DNA of 64,000 nucleotides from Lasiosphaeris hirsuta (GCA_030549175.1 JAUKUA010000004.1:3038001-3102000); one strand, 5' to 3'. Counted from the stretch's first letter, positions 41,945-52,538 are shown. A program made the numbers and translations. The notes: a model not told the origin generated them from the letters alone.

Positions 41945-43083
41945 ATGTCCACCACCCAAACCGCCTTCGTCAGCGCCGCAACAGGTACCCTAGGCCTCAA
42001 CGTAGCCCGCCGCCTCCGCTTGCTAGGCTGGTCCGTTCGTGGGTCTCCCTCACCCCCCCCCTCCCAAGAATGCTCCAAGAAAAGACTTCCCCCCATCCTA
42101 ACCCCCCTCCCCCAGACGCAACCGTCCGCACGCCGACCTCCCCAGCAGCCCAGACCCTCGCGTCTCTGGGCGTCATCCTCACCCGCGGCGACTGGGACAC
42201 GCCCTCGGAGCTGGCCGCCGCGCTGGCGGGGTGCACGCACCTGTTCCTCAACACGGTCCCGTCCTTCCCGCCGGCCGACATCACGCACGAGCGCGTACAG
42301 GCCTCGACCATCCTCGCCCTCGCCACGGCGGCGGGCGTCCGCCACGTTGTCTACTCGAGCACGCTAGCCATTGACCGGCTCGAGGAGGTGACTGTCTTTG
42401 ACCCCGACAGCTTCGTCGGCAAGATCTTGCTCAACAAGGCGGCGGTTGAGGAGGAGTTGAAGGGGAAGGGGTTCGAAACTTGGACGGTCCTCCGCGGCGC
42501 GACCTTTATGGAGAATTTCTTGCCGCCCAAGGTTGCCATGTACTTTGGGCTGGTGCAGACGGGGACGTGGTATGTTGCTGCTTTTCCTATTTTGCCGTTT
42601 GGGATGCCTCGGTGGGTATCTGTCTTGCTAGGCTTCAGTGGGGCTGGTGGTTAGATGGCCTAAGGTGGTGTGTGAAGAGAGAAAGTACTGACGTGTTGTG
42701 GTAGGACGATGGCGCTGTTGCCGGGGGCCAAGATGCCCCTAGTTGGGGCCGATGATATAGCCAAGTTCGCCGTGGCGGTGTTTGAGGACCCGGCCAGGTT
42801 TGCTGGGGGGGAGATCGCTATCGCTGGAGACGAGCTGAGTGCCGAGGAGATTATGGAGGTTTTGAGCGAGGTGGCTGGCAAGGAATTGAAGTTTGCCGCA
42901 TTGACCGACGACGAGATTGCCGCACAGAGAGCATCCAACCCCTTGATTGTCGCCCAGTTGGCGCTGAGAGAACTGGGCAAATTTGTCAAGGCGGAGGAAT
43001 CGAGGGCTTGGGGCATTTCCTTGGTCACCTTCAAGGAGTTTTCCGTCAACAACAAGGACCTGATCCAGCAGACATATCTTTGA
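41945..43083 (+). CDS. NmrA-like NAD(P)-binding Rossmann protein
   Basis: Exons 41945-42038, 42116-42569 and 42705-43083 give 308 residues. The N-terminus holds the Rossmann signature FVSAATGTLGLNVARRL (family GATGxxG), then after intron 1 HATVRTP, the usual beta2 position deciding NADPH preference. Later landmarks: GVILTRGDWD, HLFLNTVPSF, AAGVRHVVYSSTLAID, WTVLRGATFMENF and LVGADDIAKFAVAVFEDP. These match NmrA/HSCARG-type atypical short-chain dehydrogenases, which bind NAD(P) and act as redox sensors or enzymes. Intron 1 (GTGGGT, CCTAACC, CAG; 77 bp) and intron 2 (GTATGT; 135 bp) preserve frame. It is divergent from the AflR-like regulator, which may control it. Confidence 0.87.
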
Positions 43084-43230
43084 GAACCCAATCTGAAGTT
43101 AGAGATCAGCTATATGTGCCGGACACGACAATAACTACTATGCAATTTGAGATACTTAGTACCTCATCAAGACGAAATGATACTATCGCGTACGGCCTGT
43201 CTTGCACTATCGTCTAACTCTGCGCATCGT

Positions 43231-43597
43231 TCAGCTAGCAGTCCTTTTCGTCCCGCCCATCATGTTCTGGACACTGCCTCCAATGCTGCCGTGCTCGGTG
43301 AACTGGCTGCCCACCATTCCCTCCTTGCCTAGAGGTCCTCCAATCGACTGAGCTGTTCCACCGATGGCTCCATCCTCTGATGGTCATGTTAGTAAACACC
43401 GCCGGCTCATGAAAACGGGTTCGCAGAGGCCTACCGGTAAACTGCTTGCCAATGACACCCTGGGCATCGAACATCTTGGGCTTGTCCACACCCAGCGCGC
43501 TGTTGGCTGGCGTCTTGGTCACGCCTGCTGTGCCGCCTGTCTCCTTGGGACCGATATGGGAGCGCTCTGGCTCCGTCTTAGTCGAAGGGTTCGACAT
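43231..43597 (-). CDS. Small repeat protein with IGKQFT/IGGTAQ motifs, function unknown
   Basis: Minus-strand exons 43597-43435 and 43376-43231 give 102 residues. The N-terminal 40 residues are polar (MSNPSTKTEPERSHIGPKE). The remainder is an imperfect tandem: GVIGKQFTEDGAIGGTAQ-SIGG, then GMVGSQFTEHGSIGGSVQ-NMMGG. The first repeat is split by the 58-bp intron and restored on splicing (GTAGGC...CAG, CTAAC branch), which supports the model. It is Gly-rich, hydrophilic and without Cys or a signal peptide. Similar small proteins occur in other filamentous ascomycetes as far as I recall; some resemble LEA or conidiation-related polypeptides, but I assign no function. It is convergent with the NmrA-type gene. 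Confidence 0.72.
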
Positions 43598-44123
43598 TTT
43601 GATTTGAATTGTGTGGGGTGTCTGATGCTGGTGAGATTTGATGCCGTGTCGAGGGACATCAATGCTGAGCTCTCGGCAGGTATGATTGATATAGGGCAGC
43701 TGTTAGTCATTACACTATTGGTGGCGAAGTCGCTTTGTCGACCTTATCATGACCAGCGATGATGTCATGACATTACCACCTCAATAGCCCACCCCTTACC
43801 CCTGAGCTACCAACGAGCAGTAATTTCGATATGCCGTCATCAATAAAGATAGTAGTTAGATATTCGAATTATTAACAGGATGGAATTTTCCAACTGAACG
43901 TACTGCGAAAAGAAAACGAACAAAATATCGTACATCTTTCATCCTCCATGGCCATCACAGTGCTATTCACATCCTTTGTCTCGTCCACTCCCCTCCTCCC
44001 ATGAACCCCTCCCAATAGCCTCTCGCGCAAGTTTCGCAGCACTTTCAAGACCCCCGAGCCGTACCATCATGGTTTGACATCGCCACTACAAAAATGGCCG
44101 TCGTCGTCGGCGCTAACGATGAC
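43598..44123. other. Intergenic region
   Basis: About 0.5 kb upstream of the small repeat protein gene, AT-richer between 43830 and 43940. No gene seen. Confidence 0.4.
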
Positions 44124-44481
44124 CTAGTAGACCCAGAAGCGATCGCCCGGCGGCAGGTAGTCGTCGCCCATGCTGAAGAGGGACGAGACCCAGGAAATCG
44201 GCACAAAGACCAGGGCGATGTACGTAAGCCAGTGCACGTTGGTTGGCTGCGTCGGCTAGCGACCGGTGCGAATCGAGCAGCTGGTACCTGGCATAGCGGC
44301 TGATGAGGTTGGTGTATATCATCCACCCGCCAAGAGCCGCTCGCATCGGGCCGTGTGCCACCTTTCGGGCGACTAGTTGCGACTTCAGGATGCCCCCCTC
44401 GCGTCCTTCGCGCGAAATGTCGTGACGAGGCTCAAGATGTCGCCGAGAATCTCCTTGGGTGCGGTTGCTTGGCCAAGACAT
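44124..44481 (-). pseudogene. C-terminal fragment of a CorA-like membrane protein
   Basis: Read on the minus strand, one frame gives an alpha-helical stretch ending YQLLDSHRSLADAANQRALA. The next frame continues IALVFVPISWVSSLFSMGDD and DRFWVY, then TAG. This order (helix, hydrophobic segment with SLFSM, FWVY) is what I expect at the first membrane helix of fungal CorA/Alr-like proteins. A frameshift near 44230 separates the halves, and the stop falls where a Trp would usually stand. No N-terminal or second membrane helix is seen. I infer a truncated, decayed copy. Confidence 0.4.
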
Positions 44482-45027
44482 GGGTTCTGGTCTCGACGGA
44501 ACCTAACAAAGTCTCTGCAAGTTGCCATTTTTCTCGTCGTTTAGAGCCCGGAAGAATGATGCAACTTGGACCATTGAACTTGGATTTTATCCTACTGATA
44601 TTAGTACTAATTACAGGCTTCAAGGGAGCCAGGAATGCTTGCGCTTCATCTCTCACAGCGTCAATTATGCACGCGGATTTTTGAATTATCGAATCAGCGC
44701 CGTTTCGTCGTTGCTGCATGCAAATGTCATGAGGGGGCAGGCGCGATAGGGCAGCGTTTGTTTTGGCTGAAGCTGAAGTTGCCAGCCCAAATCAAATCCT
44801 ATTGCTGCATACCGTTACTTATAAGTACCTGCCTATATTGGAGTTGTACAGGACTCAAAAGTGCCGGTATCTGCGACAACCCAACTTATATTATACAATT
44901 CTGCCTGTCCCAATCCACGCCGAATTCCTCAAAGGCATCTTTTCAAACCCGGCACCCTAACACGATATTCTATCCCTTTCTTAACAGCAGCCCTGACTCC
45001 ATAGGGTCCGTCAACACTCCAAAGACC
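44482..45027. other. Intergenic region
   Basis: About 0.55 kb of AT-richer DNA between the CorA-like relic and the RelA/SpoT-domain gene. No separate gene was recognised. Confidence 0.4.
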
Positions 45028-45969
45028 ATGAACGTCAATGACCCTTCACCAAATGTCCAATACAACAACCCTACACCCGTCGATGCAGTCAATCCAGTTG
45101 TAACCGAGTTTGCCCGAGCCTTGTTGACCACCCAGCACGCCTACAGGAGCTTGGCCGAAGAGGTGCGCCGCCGTTGCGAGGATGATGGCCTTGTTGGGGT
45201 CAAATGCATCTTTTCACACCGAGCAAAGTCGCCAATGACCATCGAAAAAGTCATAATCCGGCGGCAGAAGGACAATGGCAAAGCCTTCCGATCGACTGAG
45301 GAAATCTTGGAGGCCATGGTTGAACTCTTTGGGGTGCGGATAGCGCTGTATATGCAAAATGACATAGCACAGGTGGAGAGATTTGTGCAAGACGCTTTCT
45401 AGGAGATGAAACCGAAGGTCTTTTGGGGCGTCGACAGCAACGGCAACTACCAAGGAGACCTGACAACCCGCTTCATGGGCTACCGCGCTACTAACTTCCG
45501 CGTGGGGCTCAAGCCAGACTCAACCGGGACCCGGAGCCCACGTGAGCAGAAGAAGATGGTCGAGATCCAGGTTACGTCGGTTGTCATGCACGCCTGGGCT
45601 GATGTGCACCACGATCTTATCTACAAGCCATACTCGGGAGACATCACTGACGAGGCTTTCTCGGCCCGTGGCGGCCCTCGTCTTATTTCGGGGGGAGCGG
45701 GCCATGTCCGGATCCTGATTTTCACTTTTATCAACTCCATCACCCTATCCTTGTCAATGACAAACAGGATACCAAAAACCATCGAGCGGCACCTGAAGAG
45801 AGAGTCATTCACTCGGCTACCTGACGAACTCAAGCAGCCCAGCCAGAAATTCATCCAGGATGGGAACTCGAATACTATGTGCCAGAGGTTTGGCCGAGGC
45901 TTGACGGCCGTCTCGAGGCTGAGACTGCAGAGGCTCTGGGAAGAGAAGCACATGCGGAAATATAAATAG
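45028..45969 (+). pseudogene. RelA/SpoT-domain (alarmone synthetase-like) gene with an in-frame TAG
   Basis: Two open halves lie in the same frame, split by one TAG at 45400-45402 (codon 125 of 314). First half: AYRSLAEEVRRRC, a basic HRAKSPMTIEKVI stretch matching the substrate-binding R-x-K...S/I region, and ELFGVRIALYMQND, equivalent to the D-x-x-G-x-R-I motif with Glu for Asp. Second half: FMGYRATNFRVGLK (family GYRAxHF, here Asn for His) and MVEIQVTSVVMHAWADVHHD, the strongly conserved E-I-Q-x-x-x-x-x-H-x-W-A-x-x-x-H motif. The end after DITDEAF is not recognisable. Known RelA/SpoT synthetases make (p)ppGpp-type alarmones. The TAG lies between two conserved blocks, and no intron of normal length removes it. 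A decaying gene is most likely; readthrough or a sequencing error are alternatives. Confidence 0.68.
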
Positions 45970-46724
45970 TCTGGTACTTGAGCAGCTCCCTCTCCCTCTG
46001 CGGCATCACGGCGCAGACAAGCACCTTGCTGCCGAGTGAGGCCTTTCTTTGGTCGGGCTATCTTGGCTGGACGACCCACGCACCCGCCTGGAAGGAAAGG
46101 CAGGAAAAAGGGCACCACGGGGAGTTTGTGGGAGAATCTCAAGCTCAGCACTGCCGGGTTTCATAATGCGGGCGTTGAGAAACGGTGGCACAGGGTGACA
46201 AAGCAGCACAACATGAATAAAAGGATTGATTGCCTTACCTCGTAGGCGCCTAGGTTACTACCAGGGCAACTACTGGTAAGGTTGGCGGACACTGCCTTCG
46301 ATCTCCGAACTCACTACTCCAGTAGGCCATCCGCGAGATCTACCAAAGCCTCTGGCCCTACCATGAACAACAGGGTTCATCATAACCACTTGGATAGGTA
46401 GGTAGCTGTTAGTGTACGTAAAAGGAGTGCGAATTTGGCGCGGCGGTCTCTTTTTCGGTCCTGTTATTCGACTGCGACGTTTAATATGTTTTTTTGCAGA
46501 AGTGCCTTTTGCGCTGCCGCCACTTTCGGGCTCGTTTCATTTGGTATTAGATCAGTGGGTATTATACAATAACTTGAATAGTATGTAAAAAAAAACCCCC
46601 CCCAGACTTGTTTCCTGCGAAGAAGATATCCCATGCCTCTATGCATCAAAACTCCAGTTGATATCCGTGATGCAGAGGTCTTAATTCCTAATAAAAAAGT
46701 CGCCGCCGCCGTCCCGCTAGATGA
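45970..46724. other. Intergenic region
   Basis: 3' flanks of the RelA/SpoT-domain gene and of the zinc-finger/cupin gene. Short A and C runs near 46588-46604. No gene seen. Confidence 0.45.
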
Positions 46725-49667
46725 TCAAATGAACACCGAAAACACCACGACATGCAGCACCGCATCCATATACATCCAGTTCTTCACCGTACACGCGACC
46801 CCGGGCTTGACCTTGAACATGCCGTGCGGGCCAATAACGAACTCAGGCTCGTCGCCCGCCGCGACGCGCACCTTGCCCGAGGCGAGCGAGCAGATGCGCG
46901 TGCTGGCCGCGTCGGCCTCGAGGGCGAGCACGCCGCCCGAGTGGATCGTGTCGACACGGAAGGTCACGTCGTCGCACACGGGCACGCCCTGGTTCGTCGA
47001 GACGTAGGCCTTGGAGAAGGCAATGTCTGTGTTTCACACACGCGCGAGTTAGCCGAGGTCCAAGTTGGGTGCGGTCTTGGGATAGGAAGGAGGGGGAGGG
47101 AGGGCTTACTCTCAGGCTCACCGGCCACCGTCTCACGGACGCGGCCCGGCGCCACCTCCCAAGTTTCCATGTCGAGAATTTCGGCTTGCTCTATTGTGCC
47201 CGCGGAGATGAGGGATGATTTAGGTTCCAAACTTGGAGGGGTTATTTGCTGTGGTTGTTGTCGGGGACCCTGCTGTGTTTGAGAGTTGGACCTGGTGTTC
47301 ACAGGGGCTTTTATCATGGTTGAATCGGCATCTTGATCCGCGCCTAGTTCCGTGGCTGGCGAGCTTCTTCCGGAATGCCGTCGGGGCTGACGAACCTTAC
47401 TGGACTCTGAAGACCGTTTGCTGGCTTCGGTTAAGTCGTCGCTCCGCCTCGATACGTATTCACCGGAGCTGGGTTGAGCATGGATATGTATCGGACACTT
47501 GGCACTAACTACCGGCTCTGAGTTTGGATCTACCGGGATTTTCGAGATGATGATCGGGGGGGCTTTACTGAGTAGGTTCTTGTCGATTTGTCCCGAAGTG
47601 GTATCGGGTCTGGTTTTATACACTCCCATTTCCGAGAGTGTCCCGTCGCCGTTGTCGTTTAGACAAACGGCATAGTGTTTACGCTGTTGGCGAGTGCAAG
47701 TCGTCGTTAAAAACAGGGTTTCTGATAATCACACTAAAAGAAAAAGGAGGGATCTGCTTACCTCAAAGTGGAAACCAAGGTCCTTTTTCTTCAGAAATAC
47801 CAGCCGGCACGTGCGCACAGGACATATCCAAGGCCGCTCTTTTACTCTAGTATCTAGCTTGTAGCCTGCCGGGAGCAGAGCACCGCAATTTGAGGTCAGT
47901 TGGCCAGTGACTATGTCTGTTGCCGGCTCGTTAGCAAACATGACCAATAGCGAGACATCACCGACTGGGGTGCGTACCAGGCCACATGGCGTACGGCCTG
48001 CCCGGCTGAGCAAACACGTAGCACCTCTGTCCAGACTCGGTAACTGTCGGGGTGTCGACAATGGGGTTCCAAGCCTCTGAGCTCGCGCCGAGATCTTCTG
48101 GTGGGGTTTCGAAGGGGGCCGCAATCATGTTTTCAATTCTGCGCCGGGCCTTTATGCTCTCGATTCGACGAGCCCTTCCTTCAACCTGTGGGCCGTCAGC
48201 CAGTTGCGGTTGGGCCGGTGTCGGTATGGCAGGCGTCGGTGTGGTTGACAAACGCGCAGCCGCAGCGCCCGGACGCGAAGGCTCAACTAGGGCGCATTCC
48301 CATTCGCCTGGGTCGCCCTTCGAAATAACGATGGGCGGGCTCTTTGCTGACCCGACACCATTGCCAATATATCTCCCGCAAAATGACAGGGTCCCATCCC
48401 CGTCGTCGTTATAGAGGGAACCTCGATGAGCAATCTGAGGACTGAAATCAACGACACACTGATAATGTCAACTGGAAGGCTACGAACTAACCACAAAGTG
48501 TGACCCGAGGTTGCAGAGAGCTGGGAAAACCTTTCGGCAGTTTCGGACAGGGCAAATCCAGGGGTACCCTTCTATGTCATCAGAAAGCTCGTACCCCTCG
48601 GGCAGCAGGACGCCGTACGTGCCATGCGGGATGCCGATGTCACCTGAAGGACAAGGGGGGTTTGTATTAGCAAACTTGACCACACTAACTGTTTTCCTGC
48701 TTACCCTTACCGATCCACGTTCTGTAGGCTCGATCCGGGGTTGCCATTTGTAGAGCGGGTGGGATTCCGGTCGGGGCTGTGGTGCTTTCTTCATCAAGGT
48801 CATCATCCTGGGGACTATCTGAGGCGATCGAGATGGACATGGACATGGAGTCGACCTCGCGATCTCGGTCGTCCTTCTCCACGTCCTCCATGGGGACATC
48901 GGCCGGCGAGTCGTTTGCTCCCGGGTGTGGCGTTCCCGGGTGTAGGACGGGGGCAGGCTTGGTTTCGGGGCTACCAGTACCCGATAGTCTAGGAGGTGGG
49001 TCATCCGAGAACAGGCGTTCAAGCCGCGCCGAACCTAACGAGGGTTTCCGGATATGGCCCTGGGCCGATGAGGAACCAGTGGATTTTTGAAACTCTGGCT
49101 TCGCTATGCGCGGCGTACCAAGAAGGGCCTCCCTGCCGGTCCGCTTTGTTTCCGAGGCCTTCGCATGCACATCATAATGATTCCGTTCTACGGCGCATTA
49201 GTTTTTCGGGCTGTTAAGGTGCTAGAAATCTGAGGTATGCCCTCACTCTTCATGCGCTCATTCTCCAGGGCAAGGCGAAGTGCATTCCGTCGCTCGTCCA
49301 TTTTCTTATTGCCGGTGGACGGCGTAATGTCACTCATTACCATGGCTGGCTCGGGCTCCGAGTCTTCGGTGGTGGCAGGTGCACCCTGAGGCGTTGTCGG
49401 ATTTGTTGACGAGGGAGAGCCAAAGGGAGAGGAGAAGGGAGAAGGGGGGGGGAAGCTGGAAAGACCTGTCCGCTTCATTTTGAAGACAGGCCTAGCACCA
49501 CGGCCTGCAACCCTAGATGATGCTCTGCCATCGCCAGTGCCTGCCTCGTTTCTGGGTGGCGATGGTGGAGGTGGAGGTGGAGTGGCCGCCGGAGTGGCTG
49601 CCGCAGTGGCTGCCGTTGCCATGGTGTTCAAGGTCCCAGAGCCGTGCAGGCCCGGCGTGTCTTCCAT
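46725..49667 (-). CDS. Protein with duplicated C2H2-like modules and C-terminal cupin-like domain
   Basis: Seven minus-strand exons: 49667-49247, 49187-48711, 48643-48492, 48434-47978, 47916-47762, 47683-47122, 47026-46725; 841 residues. The N-terminus is Ala/Pro/Ser-rich; an acidic linker (VEKDDRDREVD) follows. Two copies of one module then occur: LLPEGYELS...YPWICPVRNCRKVF...LGSHF, followed by NDDGDGTLSFCGRY and PPIVISKGDP; and LLPAGYKLD...PWICPVRTCRLVF...LGFHF, followed by NDNGDGTLSEMGVY and PPIIISKIP. C-x4-C...H spacing suggests an atypical zinc finger. Introns fall at matching places in both copies. The last 100 residues (TWEVAPGRVRETVAD, HSGGVLALE, GPHGMFKVKPGVACTV, MDAVLHVVVF) look like the cupin fold of Mif2/CENP-C. 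It lacks an evident CENP-C motif, so I do not call it Mif2. Biological role unknown. Confidence 0.65.
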
Positions 49668-51180
49668 GGATCTGAATTTCTGCTTGTCTCTGGATTTCGG
49701 CCGCCTTTGATTGATGCCGCATCCTGGTTAAATACCAAATGCGGATCCGCGACGGTGAGAAGAAATTGCGAAAAAGAAAAGAAAATAAGCAAACACAGGC
49801 GGCCGTTTGTCGCTTGGCAGCGGTCCCCAATCTCTTGGGTGGCTAGACCGAGACCCCGACTCTTCAAGGCTTTTTGCGCGAAAGATTCGCCAGGCCCGGA
49901 GTAGGTACGGAGTAGGTACGGCGGAGTAGATTGATTAGACACCTTACCTAAGGTAAGGTAGGCAGCACGCGTCAGCTCCGGGACCTCACACCGACAGCAC
50001 CGGCAGCGCGTTGGGATAAAATTTTATTGTGGAATGCAATCACGATGGAAATGATCCGTGCGCACTCGCGCACTGTCAGCCGCTATCAGTTGGCACGTGA
50101 CCTCTGGGCTTGCCATTCATCTTATAGGCCATCTGACAGCGTTCATTGGCTACCACCTGCCCGGGTGCGGCAAGCTCTCGCGCACTTCCATCTACCAAGT
50201 ATTGAGCTTGGCACCCGCCTAGAACTCAACAAACCTGGCAGTCAACAAATCTAGCCATGCGGAGTGTGACTCCACCGTGCTTTCTCTACAGCATAGACAC
50301 GACGGCCACTTTTGGCGAGGGGCGTTACCCTTTCTCTCTCTGGAAGGGTGACGGGTCCCTGCTGGAGGGCAGGAATCACTCTTGTCTAGATAATGTCCAA
50401 GGTAAGTAGGGTTGATTGAGTGCCAATTCAAGTCTCTGCCGAGGGTATAACAAGGCCATCAGCCATCCAACCATCCAGATCAAGTGGCCTGCCAATTGAC
50501 CACTGTACGCATCACCAAAACTGCCTATTCTTCACTATCTTGCCCCTAAGTATGCAAGCCACCAAGGCATCAACGGCCCTATCTCGAGTACCCGAGGTCC
50601 CGGCGCCGCCATATCTCCACCACACCATCATCACAAGGCCGAGAGGGCCAGCTTCGGCGAGGTATTTACAGAGCCCCCCTCCCCCTCCGGAACCTGTCCT
50701 GTATTTCTCACCCTCCCACTCTCCGCTCTTTGGGCCTTCGCTAGAGTCATGGGGGATATCGCAAGTTGACAGCCTCACCCATCCACCTCGCTCTGCCAGC
50801 TACCTAGTTCTAGCCAGAGCTTAGCCAGAGTTTCCCGCCGAGCCAAGTGCAGAGAGAGACTTTGAAGAGACAAGAGTCACGAGACTTCAGTCATCGACCG
50901 ACCGGGAAGTCTATGTGTGCTGGCTTTCGGAGATGACTTTCTCGTCGGAAGGCGCCATCCAAGTATTTAGCACAGAGCAGCTGCCCGGCTTTCCCACCTT
51001 CTTCTCTTTCCTCTTTACTTCCAAACCACCGGCTTAAGGACTCTCCCACACGCAAACACAACACAACGCGCGCACACACCACATCGTTCACACATCTCTC
51101 AGCAACCCAGCTCTCAGCCACACGGCTCTTCAACGACACATCACACCCACTTCAAGTCCCAGGGTGTGCCTTTTATTACA
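49668..51180. other. Intergenic region
   Basis: About 1.5 kb between divergent genes. A 134-codon frame near 50420-50824 is Pro/Ser-rich with no features and was not accepted. Two 10-bp GAGTAGGTAC direct repeats sit near 49900-49920. Confidence 0.4.
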
Positions 51181-51540
51181 GCTATTGCAGGTGGTCCGTC
51201 ATCTTGCCTAAACCCTCTATCTTTCTTGGGCCGTGCACCTCGCTCGGCTCCTTCACGACGTTTTAACTCCATCCGTCATCTCGCCCAAACCCTCTACCCC
51301 CTTGAGCCTTGTACCTTTCTTGGCTCCTTCACAACGCTTAGCCATCTGTTCACCTTGACTCCTTCATCCACTCGAGTCGTGAGCCTTGCACCCTGCTTGT
51401 GGCTCCTTCACGACGTCCGAGTCCTCTCTCGCCTCAACCCTCCATCTTTCTTGAGCCTTGCGCCTCGCTCGGCTCCTTCACGACGTTCAACTCCGCCCAT
51501 CCACCTCGACTTGCCGAGTCTTGCATCTTGACTCTTCCGC
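51181..51540 (+). repeat. Four degenerate tandem copies (70-78 bp) in the 5' leader
   Basis: Units centred on GGCTCCTTCACGACG recur at about 51247, 51324, 51402 and 51472. Each is preceded by TTGAGCCTTG-like and CCTCGCTC-like blocks and often by CCAAACCCTC or CTCAACCCTC. Copies differ by 10-25 percent by eye. They lie immediately upstream of the ATG at 51582. Confidence 0.7.
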
Positions 51541-51581
51541 CTTGTCGCACGTCGCCAAAACACATTCGCCTCAACCTTCAC

Positions 51582-52538
51582 ATGGCGCGTTCCCGGTTCA
51601 GAATGCCTTACCACCTAGTGACAGCACCACCAATCCCGAAGGAGGAAATACCCACAATCATGGAAAAGCGGAAGGCGACTTTGAGATGGGCTCCTGGTAG
51701 TTACAAGCCACCCCAGGATCGTTATAAGGGGAAGCCGGCCTGCAACGAGGGAGACATCGCCTTTCTGTTGTCCAGCGATGTTTTCACTTCCGAGGAGCAG
51801 AAACAGCTCCTGACCCCAAAGCCTGGCTACAAGTACGGCTACGTGCCACCCTTGGCAACTGGACACCCAGTCATTGTCCTCAAGCGACTCTCGCCGGAAT
51901 CGCAATACATCCTTGTCACACCCATATCGGCTTACAGCTGGGGCAAGGAGAACAAATTCGATCCTCCCTGGGAACAACTGGCCCACCGGTGGAAGGCCCC
52001 CAGCGATTTCCGGTCGTTTTTCCCCTGCCAAAGGTACCAAGGCGCCAACGCCAGTGACGGCGGCATACCACGCGCCCACGAGTATCTCTATCTCGAGGGC
52101 AACAAGCGAATGCCGAAGCGAAATGCATCCTGGCTTCACATCCAGAGTGTCTACGTGGTGCCCCTGACCGTCATGGGGCACTTCACCAAGTCCCGCGAGC
52201 TTCTCCGAGTCGATAAGGAGAGCTTCAACACTCTTCGCGAGCACATGGCCAAGGATTGCAAGGCCTGGAAGGAGAGCCTGTCCCGCTTAGCCGAGTGGGA
52301 TGAGGAAGCCGGAACCAAGATATTGCCCCAGGTTCTGGAAGACATTGGAGTGAACCAAAACTTCAAAAACGCCACCTGTTGGAGGGCCGGCGCCGAGGCT
52401 CAACCCGAAGGTTCCGGCAATGACAGCTCCTTCGGGTGCACGCCGCCGTCGACACCTGTCGTTCAACAACAAGTCGACAAGTACACGATCCCCGCTCGGA
52501 GGAGAGAGACACGCGGACAGAGCTCGGGTCGGAAGTGA
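51582..52538 (+). CDS. Uncharacterised protein with a possible PemK/MazF-like SH3 barrel
   Basis: 318 residues, single exon, starting at ATG 51582 in good context (TTCACATGGC). The frame is open further upstream through repeats, which I treat as leader. The core (about 65-235) follows an SH3-like barrel pattern seen in PemK/MazF-type proteins: NEGDIAFLLSS; GHPVIVLKRLSPESQYILVT followed by PISAY; then LHIQSVYVVPLTVM, and a helix SFNTLREHMAKDCKAW. This corresponds to the family order GDI..., hPVIVL..., ..v.PiTS..., S.V...., final helix. Similarity is structural guesswork from pattern, not clear sequence identity. The N-terminus is basic; the tail is Ser/Thr/Arg-rich and disordered. No signal peptide. 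It is probably restricted to related fungi. Confidence 0.6.
   Translation: MARSRFRMPYHLVTAPPIPKEEIPTIMEKRKATLRWAPGSYKPPQDRYKGKPACNEGDIAFLLSSDVFTSEEQKQLLTPKPGYKYGYVPPLATGHPVIVLKRLSPESQYILVTPISAYSWGKENKFDPPWEQLAHRWKAPSDFRSFFPCQRYQGANASDGGIPRAHEYLYLEGNKRMPKRNASWLHIQSVYVVPLTVMGHFTKSRELLRVDKESFNTLREHMAKDCKAWKESLSRLAEWDEEAGTKILPQVLEDIGVNQNFKNATCWRAGAEAQPEGSGNDSSFGCTPPSTPVVQQQVDKYTIPARRRETRGQSSGRK

Noticed and set aside
45367..45402. A 33-nt GTGGAG...CTAG segment that could remove the TAG as an intron
   Set aside because: Too short for fungal introns, lacks a branch site, and would delete a segment expected in the RelA/SpoT domain.
50420..50824. 134-codon Pro/Ser-rich plus-strand frame
   Set aside because: No domain or signal peptide and unbiased codon use; could be leader or non-coding.
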